DNA of 64,000 nt from Pseudomonas sp. R37(2017) (GCF_002113375.1 NZ_NEHO01000020.1:1-64000), one strand, 5' to 3'. Positions 24,735 to 34,067 are shown, numbered from the stretch's first letter. Notes: generated by a model not told the origin, from the sequence alone. A program made the numbers and translations.

Positions 24735-26492
24735 TCAGTCTTCCTGTTCTTCATTGATATCGATTGTTTCTTCAGTTCCATTGATTGTGAAGCTGAAGGA
24801 CGCAGCGATATGGTCTTGAATTGACTTTTCTCGAAGAATGATAAATTCGTCAAAATCCGTTTTTGATTTTGTAGGCCTCTTAAGAACATCGAATGCGCTA
24901 CGTTCGATAAATTGAAGTCTATAATTTTCGGAAATTATTACGTCGTTTTGACTCTTGCCAGCTTCTCTGATGTGATCCGAAGGATTTCCATTGATCCATC
25001 GTCTATTAGTCTCAGACTCTAAAAACATTAGATTCAGTATCACGTCACCCTGGTCTCCCTTATTCCATCCTGAAATTGTCGGAAGATATTTTTTCGGAAA
25101 AATGTGATGTTTTTCCGTTTGGAAGGCGCCCGGGCGAAAGCCAATACCGTTTGATGATACTGGGTCTTTCGGGCTTCGGGAGTTGATGAGCCCTCGAATC
25201 AGCTTTCCAATAGCGCCGTTAGGTGAGTGCCGTAAAAGTCTAGGTATAGTAACTTCAGTTATCCAGGGCGGAGAAGATGAATCGTCATCAAGCCAAAGCT
25301 TGAAGTCTTCGTAGTCGCGAACTTGTTTGTTGTGAACGCCTTCTTGATATCTTTGGGATAGCGCAGATCCAACATACCAGCGCGCCAACTTCTTTTCTGC
25401 GTTTGTTTTTTCTAAACCTTTGAGGTTTCGGCTATTGATTTCTTTTAAGGCTAGCGCCATTGGTGCGTAGATAGCGTCATAAGGAACCATGTCTACCCCC
25501 TTAGAATCTAATGCGGCGCCGAGGTTGTCCGTTAGAAAACGGCCTAATGCTTCAAGAGCATTATATGCTGGCTCTTTATGGGTTGTATAAAGTTCAGCGT
25601 TCATTGTTTTTGGTAGGTTTGCCTTCTTAGGTTCCTTCCCACCTAGCATGGCAATTGTTTGTAAAAGTATTTCACCAGTGCTGTCCATGTTTTCATAGTA
25701 TTTGCCCTGTTCGCGAAAGTCTTTTATTTCCTGAGATAGGTCAATATCCTTAGGGTATAGAATCGATACTACAAGTTCAAAGGGTGTGAGCATTTGGCCT
25801 GTTGTGTTTAAGGTTGTGAATATTCGACTGATAGATTCAATTTGAGTGGCGGATTCAATCTCGATTACCGGAACAGTGTCAGTTTTTGCTAGGCTGAAAA
25901 AAGGTACGATTAGGCGATAGGCAAAATTGGTTCGCTCAGGATAAGCTTGAAGGTAGTCGAGGATGGCTAAATTTAATTCCGTCGAGTCTGCCAGTATCGA
26001 TGTGCATAGCAAGTGTCTCTTCACCAATAGCGAGCGAGGATCATTCGTGCGCTGCCTAGCAATGAGGTAACTGTCCGTTTCGTCGAGATCATGAACAAAT
26101 TTAATTACTTCATCCTTGTTTTCAAAGTTTATTTTTTTTGTGTTGCAAATCTCGAGAAGGCGATCCAGGTGAATATAGTATTGCCTCGGTCCGGTGGCAT
26201 ACAAAAGATGAATCCCAGCGGTAAGCCGCTGCTGGCCATCCAATACAAGAAAGTCGGCGTCTTTATCCGGGGCCTGAACACATGCTCCCTCAAACGTTCT
26301 CGGGGCAAGTAACTCGTTTTCACCTTTTAAAAAAAGCAGAGCACCAATAGGGTAACCCTGGCGAAGAGAGTCAAAAAGTTTAATTACTTTGTCTGTTCTC
26401 CAGCGCCATCCTCTCTGAAAAGCCGGAAGCTTTAACTTTCCATCATGTGCATCTGTTACGAGGTCACGGAAGGAACGGGCGCTGGAGGTCAT
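24735..26492 (-). CDS. DUF262/DUF1524 protein, GmrSD-like restriction candidate
   Basis: 585 residues. The N-terminal DUF262 part shows LPAFQRGWRW and VLDGQQRLTAG, the ParB/Srx-like nucleotide-binding motif of GmrS. The C-terminal part has KHHIFPKKYL and a later Asn/Arg-containing segment of an HNH (DUF1524) nuclease as in GmrD. In GmrSD the two act together to cut modified (glucosylated hydroxymethylcytosine) phage DNA; here they are fused, as in other single-chain members. AGGA lies 9 nt before the ATG at 26492. Codon use is clearly more AT-rich than in neighbouring genes, pointing to separate acquisition. Antiphage function is inferred. Confidence 0.8.
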   Translation of the reverse strand: MTSSARSFRDLVTDAHDGKLKLPAFQRGWRWRTDKVIKLFDSLRQGYPIGALLFLKGENELLAPRTFEGACVQAPDKDADFLVLDGQQRLTAGIHLLYATGPRQYYIHLDRLLEICNTKKINFENKDEVIKFVHDLDETDSYLIARQRTNDPRSLLVKRHLLCTSILADSTELNLAILDYLQAYPERTNFAYRLIVPFFSLAKTDTVPVIEIESATQIESISRIFTTLNTTGQMLTPFELVVSILYPKDIDLSQEIKDFREQGKYYENMDSTGEILLQTIAMLGGKEPKKANLPKTMNAELYTTHKEPAYNALEALGRFLTDNLGAALDSKGVDMVPYDAIYAPMALALKEINSRNLKGLEKTNAEKKLARWYVGSALSQRYQEGVHNKQVRDYEDFKLWLDDDSSSPPWITEVTIPRLLRHSPNGAIGKLIRGLINSRSPKDPVSSNGIGFRPGAFQTEKHHIFPKKYLPTISGWNKGDQGDVILNLMFLESETNRRWINGNPSDHIREAGKSQNDVIISENYRLQFIERSAFDVLKRPTKSKTDFDEFIILREKSIQDHIAASFSFTINGTEETIDINEEQED

Positions 26493-26676
26493 GACAATTA
26501 TCCTGTTGAACGGGGTAGAATTTTTCTATGCCAGATACTTATTTTCGTTAGCACTCATAGGCAAATGTAGACTATCGCACTTACTTGGCTAAAATGGCAA
26601 CGTGCTGATGTGGGTATGGAGCATCTGCACAAATCGAGTGAATCTCCCCTATAGTGATTCGCACGAAATGTCTGCT

Positions 26677-27027
26677 TTACGCCGTGAACTGTCCTACACC
26701 ATGGACGACTATGGGGCGAGTGCAGCGGGTCTGGGAAGGGAGCTGTCTCAGCCTAAAGTCCGAAACCCATGACGCCTTTAGACCTCGAACGATCAATCTA
26801 ACGGTGAGCAGGTAGTAACATCGCGTGTCCTTGCTGTGCTGCTCTAGGTGATGCTTGAGAAACCACTCCAGATGCTTCCTCCTCCAGCCCCAAGGCGTCC
26901 CCTGATGCCGCCGCTCAGCTATAGCAGCCTGGATAACTCCCGCCTGCCGCAAATGCCGCTGCCGCGTCGCATGCGATCCAGTCAACACCCCACTCAAGAA
27001 AGCCTCCATATCAAACGTCTTGGTCAT
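26677..27027 (-). CDS. Conserved small protein next to the integrase relic
   Basis: 116 residues starting MTKTFDMEAFLSGVLTGSHA, then RQRHLRQAGVIQAAIAER, PWGWRRKHLEWFLKHHL and RCYYLLTVRL. I remember similar small proteins downstream of integrases in Pseudomonas integrative elements but know no function. The ATG at 27027 follows GGGGGCGGG and overlaps the end of the integrase relic. The last 35 residues (from GLKASWV) look unlike the rest and may come from truncation or readthrough. Confidence 0.5.
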   Translation of the reverse strand: MTKTFDMEAFLSGVLTGSHATRQRHLRQAGVIQAAIAERRHQGTPWGWRRKHLEWFLKHHLEQHSKDTRCYYLLTVRLIVRGLKASWVSDFRLRQLPSQTRCTRPIVVHGVGQFTA

Positions 27028-27569
27028 ACCCGCCCCCAATGTAGGAGGCTACATCGATCCGACCATGCCCGAGCTCATAGCTGATCTGTATTCGAACCTC
27101 CCGGTCCAAGCGCGGATTGATGGCATAGCAACGACCGCCATTAGCAGGCGCAGGATGTTGGGTAATCTGCTCGTAGCGTTCACAGGCATAAGCCGCGCGC
27201 AATTCATGAAAGCCTTTCACGGAGTTTTTTATGCAGGATGTGCCGCGATGCCCCGGCTACCCGCTGCAATACATTCGCGTAGCACTCGTTCGGCGCAATC
27301 ATGTTGCGGCTCCCCGTCGGCGTCACCTTTGCCGCAAACGTCAGCGCATCCCTAATATGTCCATCCACCCCAACCCATCGCGGCGATGAAGCACCACCTC
27401 GGCCACCCTTTGTGCCTTCCTGGATGTTGATCGTGCCGAGCCTTTCAGCCTCCCGGATTAACAGGGGTAAATCAGCCAATATGGTCTCGCACAACCGCAT
27501 CCCAGTGGCTCGAGCCAACTGAATCATGGCCGCAGCGCGTATGGGGATGCGAAGCCTCGCTATATCCAA
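27011..27569 (-). pseudogene. Integrase (tyrosine recombinase) relic, frameshifted and lacking its N-terminus
   Basis: Two minus-strand frames join into one protein. The first (27569 to 27204) gives IQLARATGMRLCE and TKGGRGG, the start of a tyrosine recombinase catalytic domain. The second (27220 to 27011) gives GFHELRAAYACERYEQIT and ISYELGHGRIDVASYIGG, the HxxR and GH box with the terminal Tyr. A frameshift lies near 27215, and the whole N-terminal arm-binding part is missing upstream of 27569. It is a different family from the integrase to its right. Confidence 0.7.
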
Positions 27570-27659
27570 GGGCTGAGCCGGAGAGGCCTAGAGCAAGATG
27601 AGTAGGCCACTGCCGCCAGTGAGCCTGACGGCGTGCCCTTTGGTACTGCTGCCGCAGCG

Positions 27660-28915
27660 TTACCGGATCGGTACCACGCGATCCCGCGCCACATTGATCG
27701 CGCTGGTCGAGAGGTTGCCGGTTGCCGCTTTCTGAATGTACTCACTCCACCAGACCATCATCGGTCGTCGGCGCTCGATGTAACCCGCCCGGTTATACGC
27801 GCTGCGCACCTCATCCTTATCTACATGCGCCAGCGCGACCTCGATCAGTTCGGGGTCCCAACCTTGCTCGTTGAGGATGGTGCTGGCCATCGAGCGCAGC
27901 CCGTGGCTGACGAGCCGATCCTGGAAGCCCATCCTTTTGAGCGCCATGTTCGCTGTCTGGCTGTTGGCGTGGGTACGGGGATCCCGGTCAGAGGGAAACA
28001 CGTATTCACGGTTGCCGCTGAGTGGGCGGACCGTGGTCAGCAACGCAAGCGCCTGGTCTGTGAGCGGGATCGCATGGGGTCGGCGCTTTTTCATACGCTC
28101 GGCGGGGATGACCCACAGAGCTTTATCGACGTCGATATCGGTCCACTGTGTGGTGGCCGCTTCGGCGGGCGGGGTCATGGTGTGGAGTTGCCATTCGAGC
28201 AAACAGCGGGTGATGCGCTTGATGCTGGCATTGGCGATTTCCATCATCAACTTAGGAAGCTCTTCGGGTGGAAGCGCTGCCATGTTTTCTTTCTTGGGCT
28301 TTTTGAACACCGCACGAATGCCGCTGAGCGGGTTGGCGAAGATCAACCCGGAGTTAACCCCGTAGGTCATGATCTCGTTGAGCCGCTGGGTAACCCGCTT
28401 CACCGTTTCCAAGCTGCCCTTGGCTTCGAGTGGCCGAAGCAACTCGATCACCATTGGTGCGGTGACTTTTATCAGTGGGGTTTTCTTCAGGCTCGGCAGC
28501 ACGTGCAGCGTGAGCGAGTGCCAAATGTCTTCGGCGTAGGCGGGGGTGACTGAGTCCTTCTTGAGCTCGAGCTAGGCGAGGGCGACGTTCTCGAAGGTAT
28601 GCTCGGTTTCGGCGCGCCTGGCTTCATTGATGGTATTGCAATGCACCTTGGGGTCGATGCCCTGGGCAAGCAGTTCGCGGGCCTCGACGTCCTTTTTCCG
28701 AGCGTTCGCCAAGGGTAGCTCAGGGTAGGTCCCGAAGCCGATGTTGATACGCTTTTGGTCACCGGTTCGCGGTAATTGAAATTCCACAAAAGGGAGCCGT
28801 TGCTACGCACGCGAAGCTGCAAACGGTCACCGTCTGTGAGGACAAAATCCTTGGGCCAGTTCAGTTTGACTCCCTTCAGTTGTCGGTCGGATAGTCGCAG
28901 GGCTGGAGCAGGCAT
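27660..28915 (-). pseudogene. P4-type integrase, broken by a frameshift and a stop
   Basis: The ATG at 28915 (GAGGTAG upstream) opens MPAPALRLSDRQLKGVKL and the DUF4102 N-terminal domain. The frame shifts near 28753, after EPVTK and before KRINIGFG. A TAG follows after ENVALA near 28574, and the catalytic domain continues in the same frame to 27660, with HGLRSMAST, ALAHVDKDEVRSAYNR and the active Tyr. A downstream start could still express residues from about 28502 as a 280-residue catalytic fragment. It sits beside the ssrA 3' end, the usual target of such integrases, so it probably inserted the island; the full enzyme is no longer made. Confidence 0.85.
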
Positions 28916-29065
28916 GAGATCTACCTCAGGCGCTATTTTGGTATTCCAGAGATTAGCCCCCAAGCCGCAGGAATACGACATGGAATACCTGAACGGTCAG
29001 AACTCGGCGGATGCCAAAAAAACTCGGAAGCGCTGAAAGCCCTGTATTTCGTGGCCTCGAGGCAC

Positions 29066-29095
29066 AAAAAAAGACGTCCATGGACGTCTTTTTTT
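29066..29095. terminator. Bidirectional terminator downstream of ssrA
   Basis: A perfect 30-bp palindrome, A7-GACGTCCATGGACGTC-T7, begins 7 bp beyond the CCA end of ssrA. It would end ssrA transcription and also stop transcription arriving from the island. Confidence 0.9.
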
Positions 29096-29102
29096 GATCA
29101 TT

Positions 29103-29496
29103 TGGTGGAGCCGGGGGGAATTGAACCCCCGTCCGCCAGTACTCCGCTGTCGGTACTACATGCGTAGCCGTGTCTATTAAGTTAACCCTCAGCGACCCGA
29201 CGGGCAGGGTGCTTTGGGCGAGTTGTGTAAGTTTTAGCCGCTTCGTCCACAACGTACTGCACGGCGATTCTGTTCTATATGACAATCACTTTGGGTTTAC
29301 AGACATCCCCTGATGATTGCTGGACCCGAAGGTACCAGGAGGGAAGGGCTAAGGCTGCTTACGCAGCGAGAGCGTATTCCCCGTAGGTTTCGTCATTGGC
29401 AACTATAGGAAGTTGCAACAGTGGATTTACGAGTTCTGTTACCAACTCGGCATGCACCTAAAGTTTCGCAACCGGCGTCGAATCCAAAACGGCCCC
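29103..29496 (-). ncRNA. ssrA: tmRNA
   Basis: 394 nt on the minus strand. It starts GGGGCCGTTTTGGATTCGAC and ends with a T arm (GGTTCAATTC) and GGCTCCACCA, giving the tRNA-Ala-like half. The tag reading frame at 29400-29359 encodes ANDETYGEYALAA followed by TAA, the Pseudomonas degradation tag. The RNA rescues stalled ribosomes with SmpB, whose gene lies about 10 kb away in this window. The 3' end borders the integrase and is the presumed attachment site of the island. Confidence 0.97.
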
Positions 29497-29590
29497 GAGC
29501 CTGGCGCTCTGTGAATCAAGTGAGCAACAAGCCTGCACAGTGTACGTCAACGTGACCCAGAAGGCCAACCCGAAGGTTCGCTATCACCGA

Positions 29591-29869
29591 TCATGGGGTT
29601 GGTTCGTTGCTCTGTTTGTCCGCGAGTGCCAGTGCCTGGGTGGTCTCGGTGACGCATTTTCTGTCGTCGCCGGAGGCTTGTGAGGCTTCGGCGCTGGACA
29701 TCAGTCGTTTGATCTCCATGGCGGTGTTCGTGGCGGTCGCCGGCAGCGCATTCACTTTGCCTTTGAGTTCTTGCAGTTTGCTTGTACACAGGTTGTTGTC
29801 CGCGGCAAATACAGGAGAGGCCAACATGACCGCGGAAATGAACAGGCCTGCGAGTGTGGTGCGTTTCAT
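29591..29869 (-). CDS. Small secreted two-cysteine protein A
   Basis: 92 residues: a signal peptide (1-22, ending SPVFA) then a mature helical part with two cysteines (NLCTSKLQELKG and DDRKCVTETTQAL). AAGGAG precedes the ATG. It is a paralogue of the gene at 30113, sharing length, signal peptide, Cys spacing and the D-[DR]-x-C-[IV]-x-E-T pattern. A disulfide-linked helical hairpin in the periplasm is likely; the function is unknown. Confidence 0.75.
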   Translation of the reverse strand: MKRTTLAGLFISAVMLASPVFAADNNLCTSKLQELKGKVNALPATATNTAMEIKRLMSSAEASQASGDDRKCVTETTQALALADKQSNEPTP

Positions 29870-29974
29870 TGATAGCTCCTTGAGCTGAGGGGCCTACCTC
29901 AAAGACTCCGATTCAACGCAAGAATTCGTTTTTTTCAGAAAATGTGTTGCACCTCTCCATACCCCAGATGCAAC

Positions 29975-29997
29975 AAAACCCGCCACTGGCGGGTTTT
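29975..29997. terminator. Bidirectional terminator between the secreted-protein genes
   Basis: AAAACCCGCC and GGCGGGTTTT around ACT form a 10-bp stem with A and T flanks. On the minus strand it follows gene 30113 and the ssrA-like relic, just as the terminator at 29066 follows ssrA. Confidence 0.8.
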
Positions 29998-30012
29998 GGT
30001 TTGCTTCGAATC

Positions 30013-30053
30013 TGGTGCAGCCGGGCTTTGAACTCCCGGCTGCCAGTACTGCG
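30013..30053 (-). repeat. Degenerate copy of the ssrA 3' end
   Basis: On the minus strand AGTACTGGCAGCCGGGAG, TTCAAAG and CCCGGCTGCACCA correspond to the last 41 nt of ssrA (AGTACTGGC...GTTCAA...GGCTCCACCA) with a 3-nt deletion and several changes. It forms a 9-bp stem and is followed by a terminator, as in ssrA. I read it as an old attachment-site scar or the remnant of a duplicated ssrA end. Confidence 0.5.
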
Positions 30054-30112
30054 TTATTGATGCATGCCAACGGGGGGCGGAAGGCCAGCCCGAAGTTCGG
30101 CCATGAGCCGAG

Positions 30113-30385
30113 TTACTTCCCGCCTTTTTTCGAGTCGGTGACGGCCTTGATGATGTCGTTGGTCTCGGCGATGCAATCATCAGTACCTTCCTTGGTACCT
30201 TTTGCCTGGTCGGCTTTGGCTTGTTCGACGGAGGCTTTTACCTGGTCAGTCATTTCTGGAGGAATCTGTGCCTTGCCGTTTTCGATGGTTTTCAGGTTGA
30301 CCGCGCAAAGGTCTTCTGCAGCGTACGAAGTGGAAGCCATGATGGAAGCAGTAACGAACAAACCTAACAGTACCGAACGATTCAT
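30113..30385 (-). CDS. Small secreted two-cysteine protein B
   Basis: 90 residues with a signal peptide (1-22, ending TSYAA) and a helical mature part with two cysteines (EDLCAVNLKTIENG and TDDCIAETNDII) and a lysine-rich tail. AAGGAG stands before the ATG at 30385. It is paralogous to the gene at 29591, and the two are separated by a terminator and the ssrA-like relic, so they are separate transcripts. The function is unknown. Confidence 0.75.
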   Translation of the reverse strand: MNRSVLLGLFVTASIMASTSYAAEDLCAVNLKTIENGKAQIPPEMTDQVKASVEQAKADQAKGTKEGTDDCIAETNDIIKAVTDSKKGGK

Positions 30386-30588
30386 GTGTTTCTCCTTGAA
30401 CTGAAGGACCAGCATTGCTGGCCATCAAATCGGTCTACCGAGTTTTGGGAAGGTCCCGCATTGGCGAGACTTGATCAGTGGACTGCGGTGGCACATCAGG
30501 GTTCTGCTTTTTGCTGTAGAGCTGTCGATTCCGAAATGTAGGGATGTCAAGGAAGGTGCATCGATGCACCTTCCAGTAGATCCTGCTA

Positions 30589-33399
30589 TCAGGGCACCCT
30601 AGCCTGGGTAACGCGGTCCACCAGATAGACTAGTCCGTGGTAGTCAATGCCGCCATGTTGCGTCAAACCGATCTCACAGGTGCGGCTGGTGGAAATGCCT
30701 TCGCTGCATTGTTGCACCGCGTCCTTGAGCGTGCGCAGCGAATGGGCATTCAACTGCGGCGTGGTGAAACCCTTGTCGCCAGCGAAGCCACAGCAGTGGA
30801 TGCCTTCAGGGATGACCACGTTTTTACTGCATTTGCGCGCCAGATCGATCAGCGCCTGACTTTCGCCGAGGTGCTGGGTGCTGCACGTGACGTGCACCGC
30901 AACCGGCGCTTCCTGCGGTGTGAAGTCGAGGCGATCCATCAAGTGCGTGCGAATGAAGCGCACCGGGTCGTACAGGTCCAGACGGGTTTCGCCCATGTCC
31001 TGGACCAGGCGCAAGGTGCACGGGCTGGTGTCGCAGTAGATCGGGTCAAGCCCGCCGCGACTGGCGTGCAGCAAGGCGCCAAGCAACTCTTGGCGTTTGT
31101 GCTCGGCTTGCTCGGCGTAGCCTTTGGACGCGAACGGCTGACCACAGCACAGGTTGTCGAGGTTGTCCGGGAAAACCACCTGGTAGCCGGCCTTTTCCAG
31201 CAGGCCTCGGGTCTTGTCGTGCAGCGACATTTGTTCCGTATCGCCTGCTGCCGGCCCCATGGCCCGTGATACGCACGCGGCCAGGTACACCACCCGCGGG
31301 CGCTCATCGTTGATCGCCGGACTGATGCGAATCGGCCGTTCAGGCTGGGGCATGGCGTTGGTCCACTGCGGGATTTGCCCTTTGGACAGCTTGCTCACGG
31401 TAGCGGAAAGCTTTGCCAGCCGCGGTGCCCCCAACAGCATTCGGGCGCCGTTGGCCACGTGCAGGGTAAAGCGCGCGCCTTGCAGGGCCGTGGCGAAATT
31501 TCCTTCAAGCCAGTTGGCGGTTTTCGTATGCGTTGCCTTGCGGCTGCGCAGTTTTTTCACCAGTTCGCCGGTATTGATGCCTACAGGACAACGTTGCGCG
31601 CACAGGCCGGTGGCGGCGCAGGTATCGATGCCCTGGTATTCGTAGGCGGCTTCGAGTTCGCTGGTGTCGATGCCGGCGCGTTTTCTCGCCTGAATGTCGC
31701 GCCAGATCACGATGCGTTGGCGTGGGCTCAGGGTCAGGCCTTTCGACGGGCAGACCGGTTCGCAGAAGCCGCATTCGATGCACTTGTCCACAATCTCGTC
31801 GGCGGCCGGCAAGGGCTTGAGGTGCTTGAGGTGGATCTGTGGATCTTCGCTGAGCACCACATCCGGGTTGAGAATGCCGTCGGGGTCGAGCAAGCGCTTG
31901 AGTTGCCACATCAACTGGTAGGCATCGCTGCCCCATTCCAGTTCGACGAACGGCGCCATGTTGCGCCCGGTGCCGTGTTCGGCTTTCAGCGAACCACCGA
32001 ATTCCACTGCCACCAGTTGCGCCACGTCATCCATGAACGCCTGATAACGTGCGACTTCTTGCGCGTTGTTGAAGCCTTGGGTGAAGACGAAGTGCAGATT
32101 GCCTTCCAGCGCGTGTCCGAAAAGGATCGCTTCGTCGTAGTGATGTTTGTCGAACAGTTCGATCAGGCGGTTGACGCCGATGGCCAGTTGTTCGACCGGG
32201 AACGTGACGTCTTCGATGATCACAGTGGTGCCGGTCTTGCGCACGGCGCCGACGGCAGGGAAGGTGTCCTTGCGGATGGCCCAGAGACGGGCGTTTTCCT
32301 GCGGGTCTTCGGTGAAGTCGACCTGCTTTTCCACCGGGAACGCGTTCAGCGACGCCATGATCTGCGCCAGTTGTTCATGGAGCAAGCTGGACGACGCGGC
32401 ACGGGACTCGATCAGCAAGGCGCAGGCATTGTTCGACAGATGCTGTACGAAAGGCGGCATGCCGGGTTTGTCCTGCACTGAACGCAGGCTGCGCCGGTCC
32501 AGCAGTTCCACAGCCGACACCGGCTGGCTTTTCAGTACGGTGACCGCGTTGCAGCAGGTCTCGACATCCGGAAACACAATCAGGGCCGAGGCTTTGTTCG
32601 GGTGGTCGATCACGGTGTCATAGGTCACTGCACTGATGAACCCGAGCGTGCCCTCGGAGCCCACCAGCAAGTGGCTCAAGATATCCACAGGCTCGTCGAA
32701 ATCGACCAGGGCATTGAGCGACAGGCCGGTGGTATTTTTCAGACGGTATTTGTGGCGGATTCTCGCAGCCAGTTCGGTGTTTGCCCGGGTCTCACGCCCC
32801 AGGGTCGCCAGACGCTCCAGCAGGTCGGCGTGGCTTTGACGAAACGCCGCGACACTGGCGGCATCTTCAGTATCGAGACGACTGCCATCGGCCAGTACCA
32901 GTCGAATGCCGGCCAGGGTGTGATAGGTATTTTGTGCCGTGCCACAGCACATGCCGCTGGCGTTGTTGGCGACGATTCCACCGATTTTGCAGGCGTTGAT
33001 CGACGCCGGGTCCGGGCCGATCTTGCGTCCGAAAGGCGCCAGCCAGGCGTTGGCCTGGGCACCGATCACGCCCGGTTGCAGGCGGATTTGCGTGCCTTGG
33101 CCGCGGATCTCGCGGCCATTCCAGTTATCCCCAAGCACGATCAGCACCGAATCGCTGATGGCCTGGCCGGACAGGCTGGTGCCGGCGGCGCGAAAGGTCA
33201 CCGGGACTTGATCGCGCTGCGCCAGTTTCAGCAGCGCCACTACTTCGTCTTCGGCCTCGACACGGATCACCAGTTGCGGAATCAAACGATAGAAACTGGC
33301 ATCGGTGCCGAAGGCGAGGGTCGACAACGGGTCGTCGAAACGTCGCTCTTGAGGAATCAGATGCTGTACATCACGCAGGAAAGCGGCCGGTAGACTCAT
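30589..33399 (-). CDS. dld: FAD- and Fe-S-dependent D-lactate dehydrogenase
   Basis: 936 residues. The N-terminal FAD-binding domain (VTFRAAGTSLSGQ, then GGIVANNASGM) and FAD-oxidase C domain are fused to a ferredoxin-like region (CIECGFCEPVCPS and CAATGLCAQRCPVGI) and two CCG domains (LCCGQPFASKG and HCCGFAGDKGF). This architecture oxidises D-lactate (or related 2-hydroxy acids) and passes electrons to the respiratory chain at the inner membrane. It is the last gene of the lactate operon. The ATG at 33399 has GGAGG upstream and overlaps the lutC stop as ATGA. Glycolate or 2-hydroxyglutarate oxidation is an alternative, but the context favours D-lactate. Confidence 0.9.
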   Translation of the reverse strand: MSLPAAFLRDVQHLIPQERRFDDPLSTLAFGTDASFYRLIPQLVIRVEAEDEVVALLKLAQRDQVPVTFRAAGTSLSGQAISDSVLIVLGDNWNGREIRGQGTQIRLQPGVIGAQANAWLAPFGRKIGPDPASINACKIGGIVANNASGMCCGTAQNTYHTLAGIRLVLADGSRLDTEDAASVAAFRQSHADLLERLATLGRETRANTELAARIRHKYRLKNTTGLSLNALVDFDEPVDILSHLLVGSEGTLGFISAVTYDTVIDHPNKASALIVFPDVETCCNAVTVLKSQPVSAVELLDRRSLRSVQDKPGMPPFVQHLSNNACALLIESRAASSSLLHEQLAQIMASLNAFPVEKQVDFTEDPQENARLWAIRKDTFPAVGAVRKTGTTVIIEDVTFPVEQLAIGVNRLIELFDKHHYDEAILFGHALEGNLHFVFTQGFNNAQEVARYQAFMDDVAQLVAVEFGGSLKAEHGTGRNMAPFVELEWGSDAYQLMWQLKRLLDPDGILNPDVVLSEDPQIHLKHLKPLPAADEIVDKCIECGFCEPVCPSKGLTLSPRQRIVIWRDIQARKRAGIDTSELEAAYEYQGIDTCAATGLCAQRCPVGINTGELVKKLRSRKATHTKTANWLEGNFATALQGARFTLHVANGARMLLGAPRLAKLSATVSKLSKGQIPQWTNAMPQPERPIRISPAINDERPRVVYLAACVSRAMGPAAGDTEQMSLHDKTRGLLEKAGYQVVFPDNLDNLCCGQPFASKGYAEQAEHKRQELLGALLHASRGGLDPIYCDTSPCTLRLVQDMGETRLDLYDPVRFIRTHLMDRLDFTPQEAPVAVHVTCSTQHLGESQALIDLARKCSKNVVIPEGIHCCGFAGDKGFTTPQLNAHSLRTLKDAVQQCSEGISTSRTCEIGLTQHGGIDYHGLVYLVDRVTQARVP

Positions 33400-34067
33400 T
33401 GGTCCTCCAGAATCAGCACCACCAGGTCCTTCGGACCGTGGGCGCCGTATGCCAGGACTTGTTCGATGTCGGCGGTCTTCGACGGGCCGGACACCAGCAA
33501 CGCATTGGTCGGCATGCCCTGGGCCCATTCAAATTCCTGTTGCACCTGATAGAAGTTGTCGCGGATTTCACTGGCCTTGAGCAGGGCGAAATGTACCGGT
33601 GGCGCGAGGCTCATCAAGCGTGGCTCTTCTCGTGTCGGCCACAGGATCAGGCTGCCGGTCGCAGCGATGGCGCCGAGGGTGCCGGTGAGGCTGGCCGGAG
33701 TGTCGTTGAACAGTTCGGCTTTCCATTCTTCGACCGGGCGGTCGTAAGCCTTGAGCACCGGCAGACCGGAATTTTTCGCCCAGTGCTGTGTGATCCGTTG
33801 ACCGTGGGGCGTGGTCGGTGCGATCAGCAGGCTTGGCAACTGGCGCTCGCGCAGCAATTGCGCTAACAGCGCCGGCCACTCTTCGCCGGACGTCAAATGG
33901 ATTTCCGTGTGCACCGCCTCCATCAATTTGCGCAGTTGTGGAATGCGTTGTTCAGGTGCGTAGGTGTAAGGCTGGGTCACCAGGTCGACATCAAAGTTGT
34001 CAGCCACTGGTGTGGTTCCTGTCAGACTTTTACGCAGTTTGGCGAGGATATTTTGCTTGGCGCTCAT
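33396..34067 (-). CDS. lutC: L-lactate utilisation protein LutC (LldG)
   Basis: 223 residues of the LUD/YkgG family, with GTLGAIAATGSLILWP and the C-terminal VSGPSKTADIEQVLAYGAHGP. It is the third subunit of the iron-sulfur L-lactate oxidase complex LutABC, converting L-lactate to pyruvate. It overlaps lutB by 1 bp (TGATG) and dld by 4 bp, so translation is coupled. Confidence 0.92.
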   Translation of the reverse strand: MSAKQNILAKLRKSLTGTTPVADNFDVDLVTQPYTYAPEQRIPQLRKLMEAVHTEIHLTSGEEWPALLAQLLRERQLPSLLIAPTTPHGQRITQHWAKNSGLPVLKAYDRPVEEWKAELFNDTPASLTGTLGAIAATGSLILWPTREEPRLMSLAPPVHFALLKASEIRDNFYQVQQEFEWAQGMPTNALLVSGPSKTADIEQVLAYGAHGPKDLVVLILEDQ

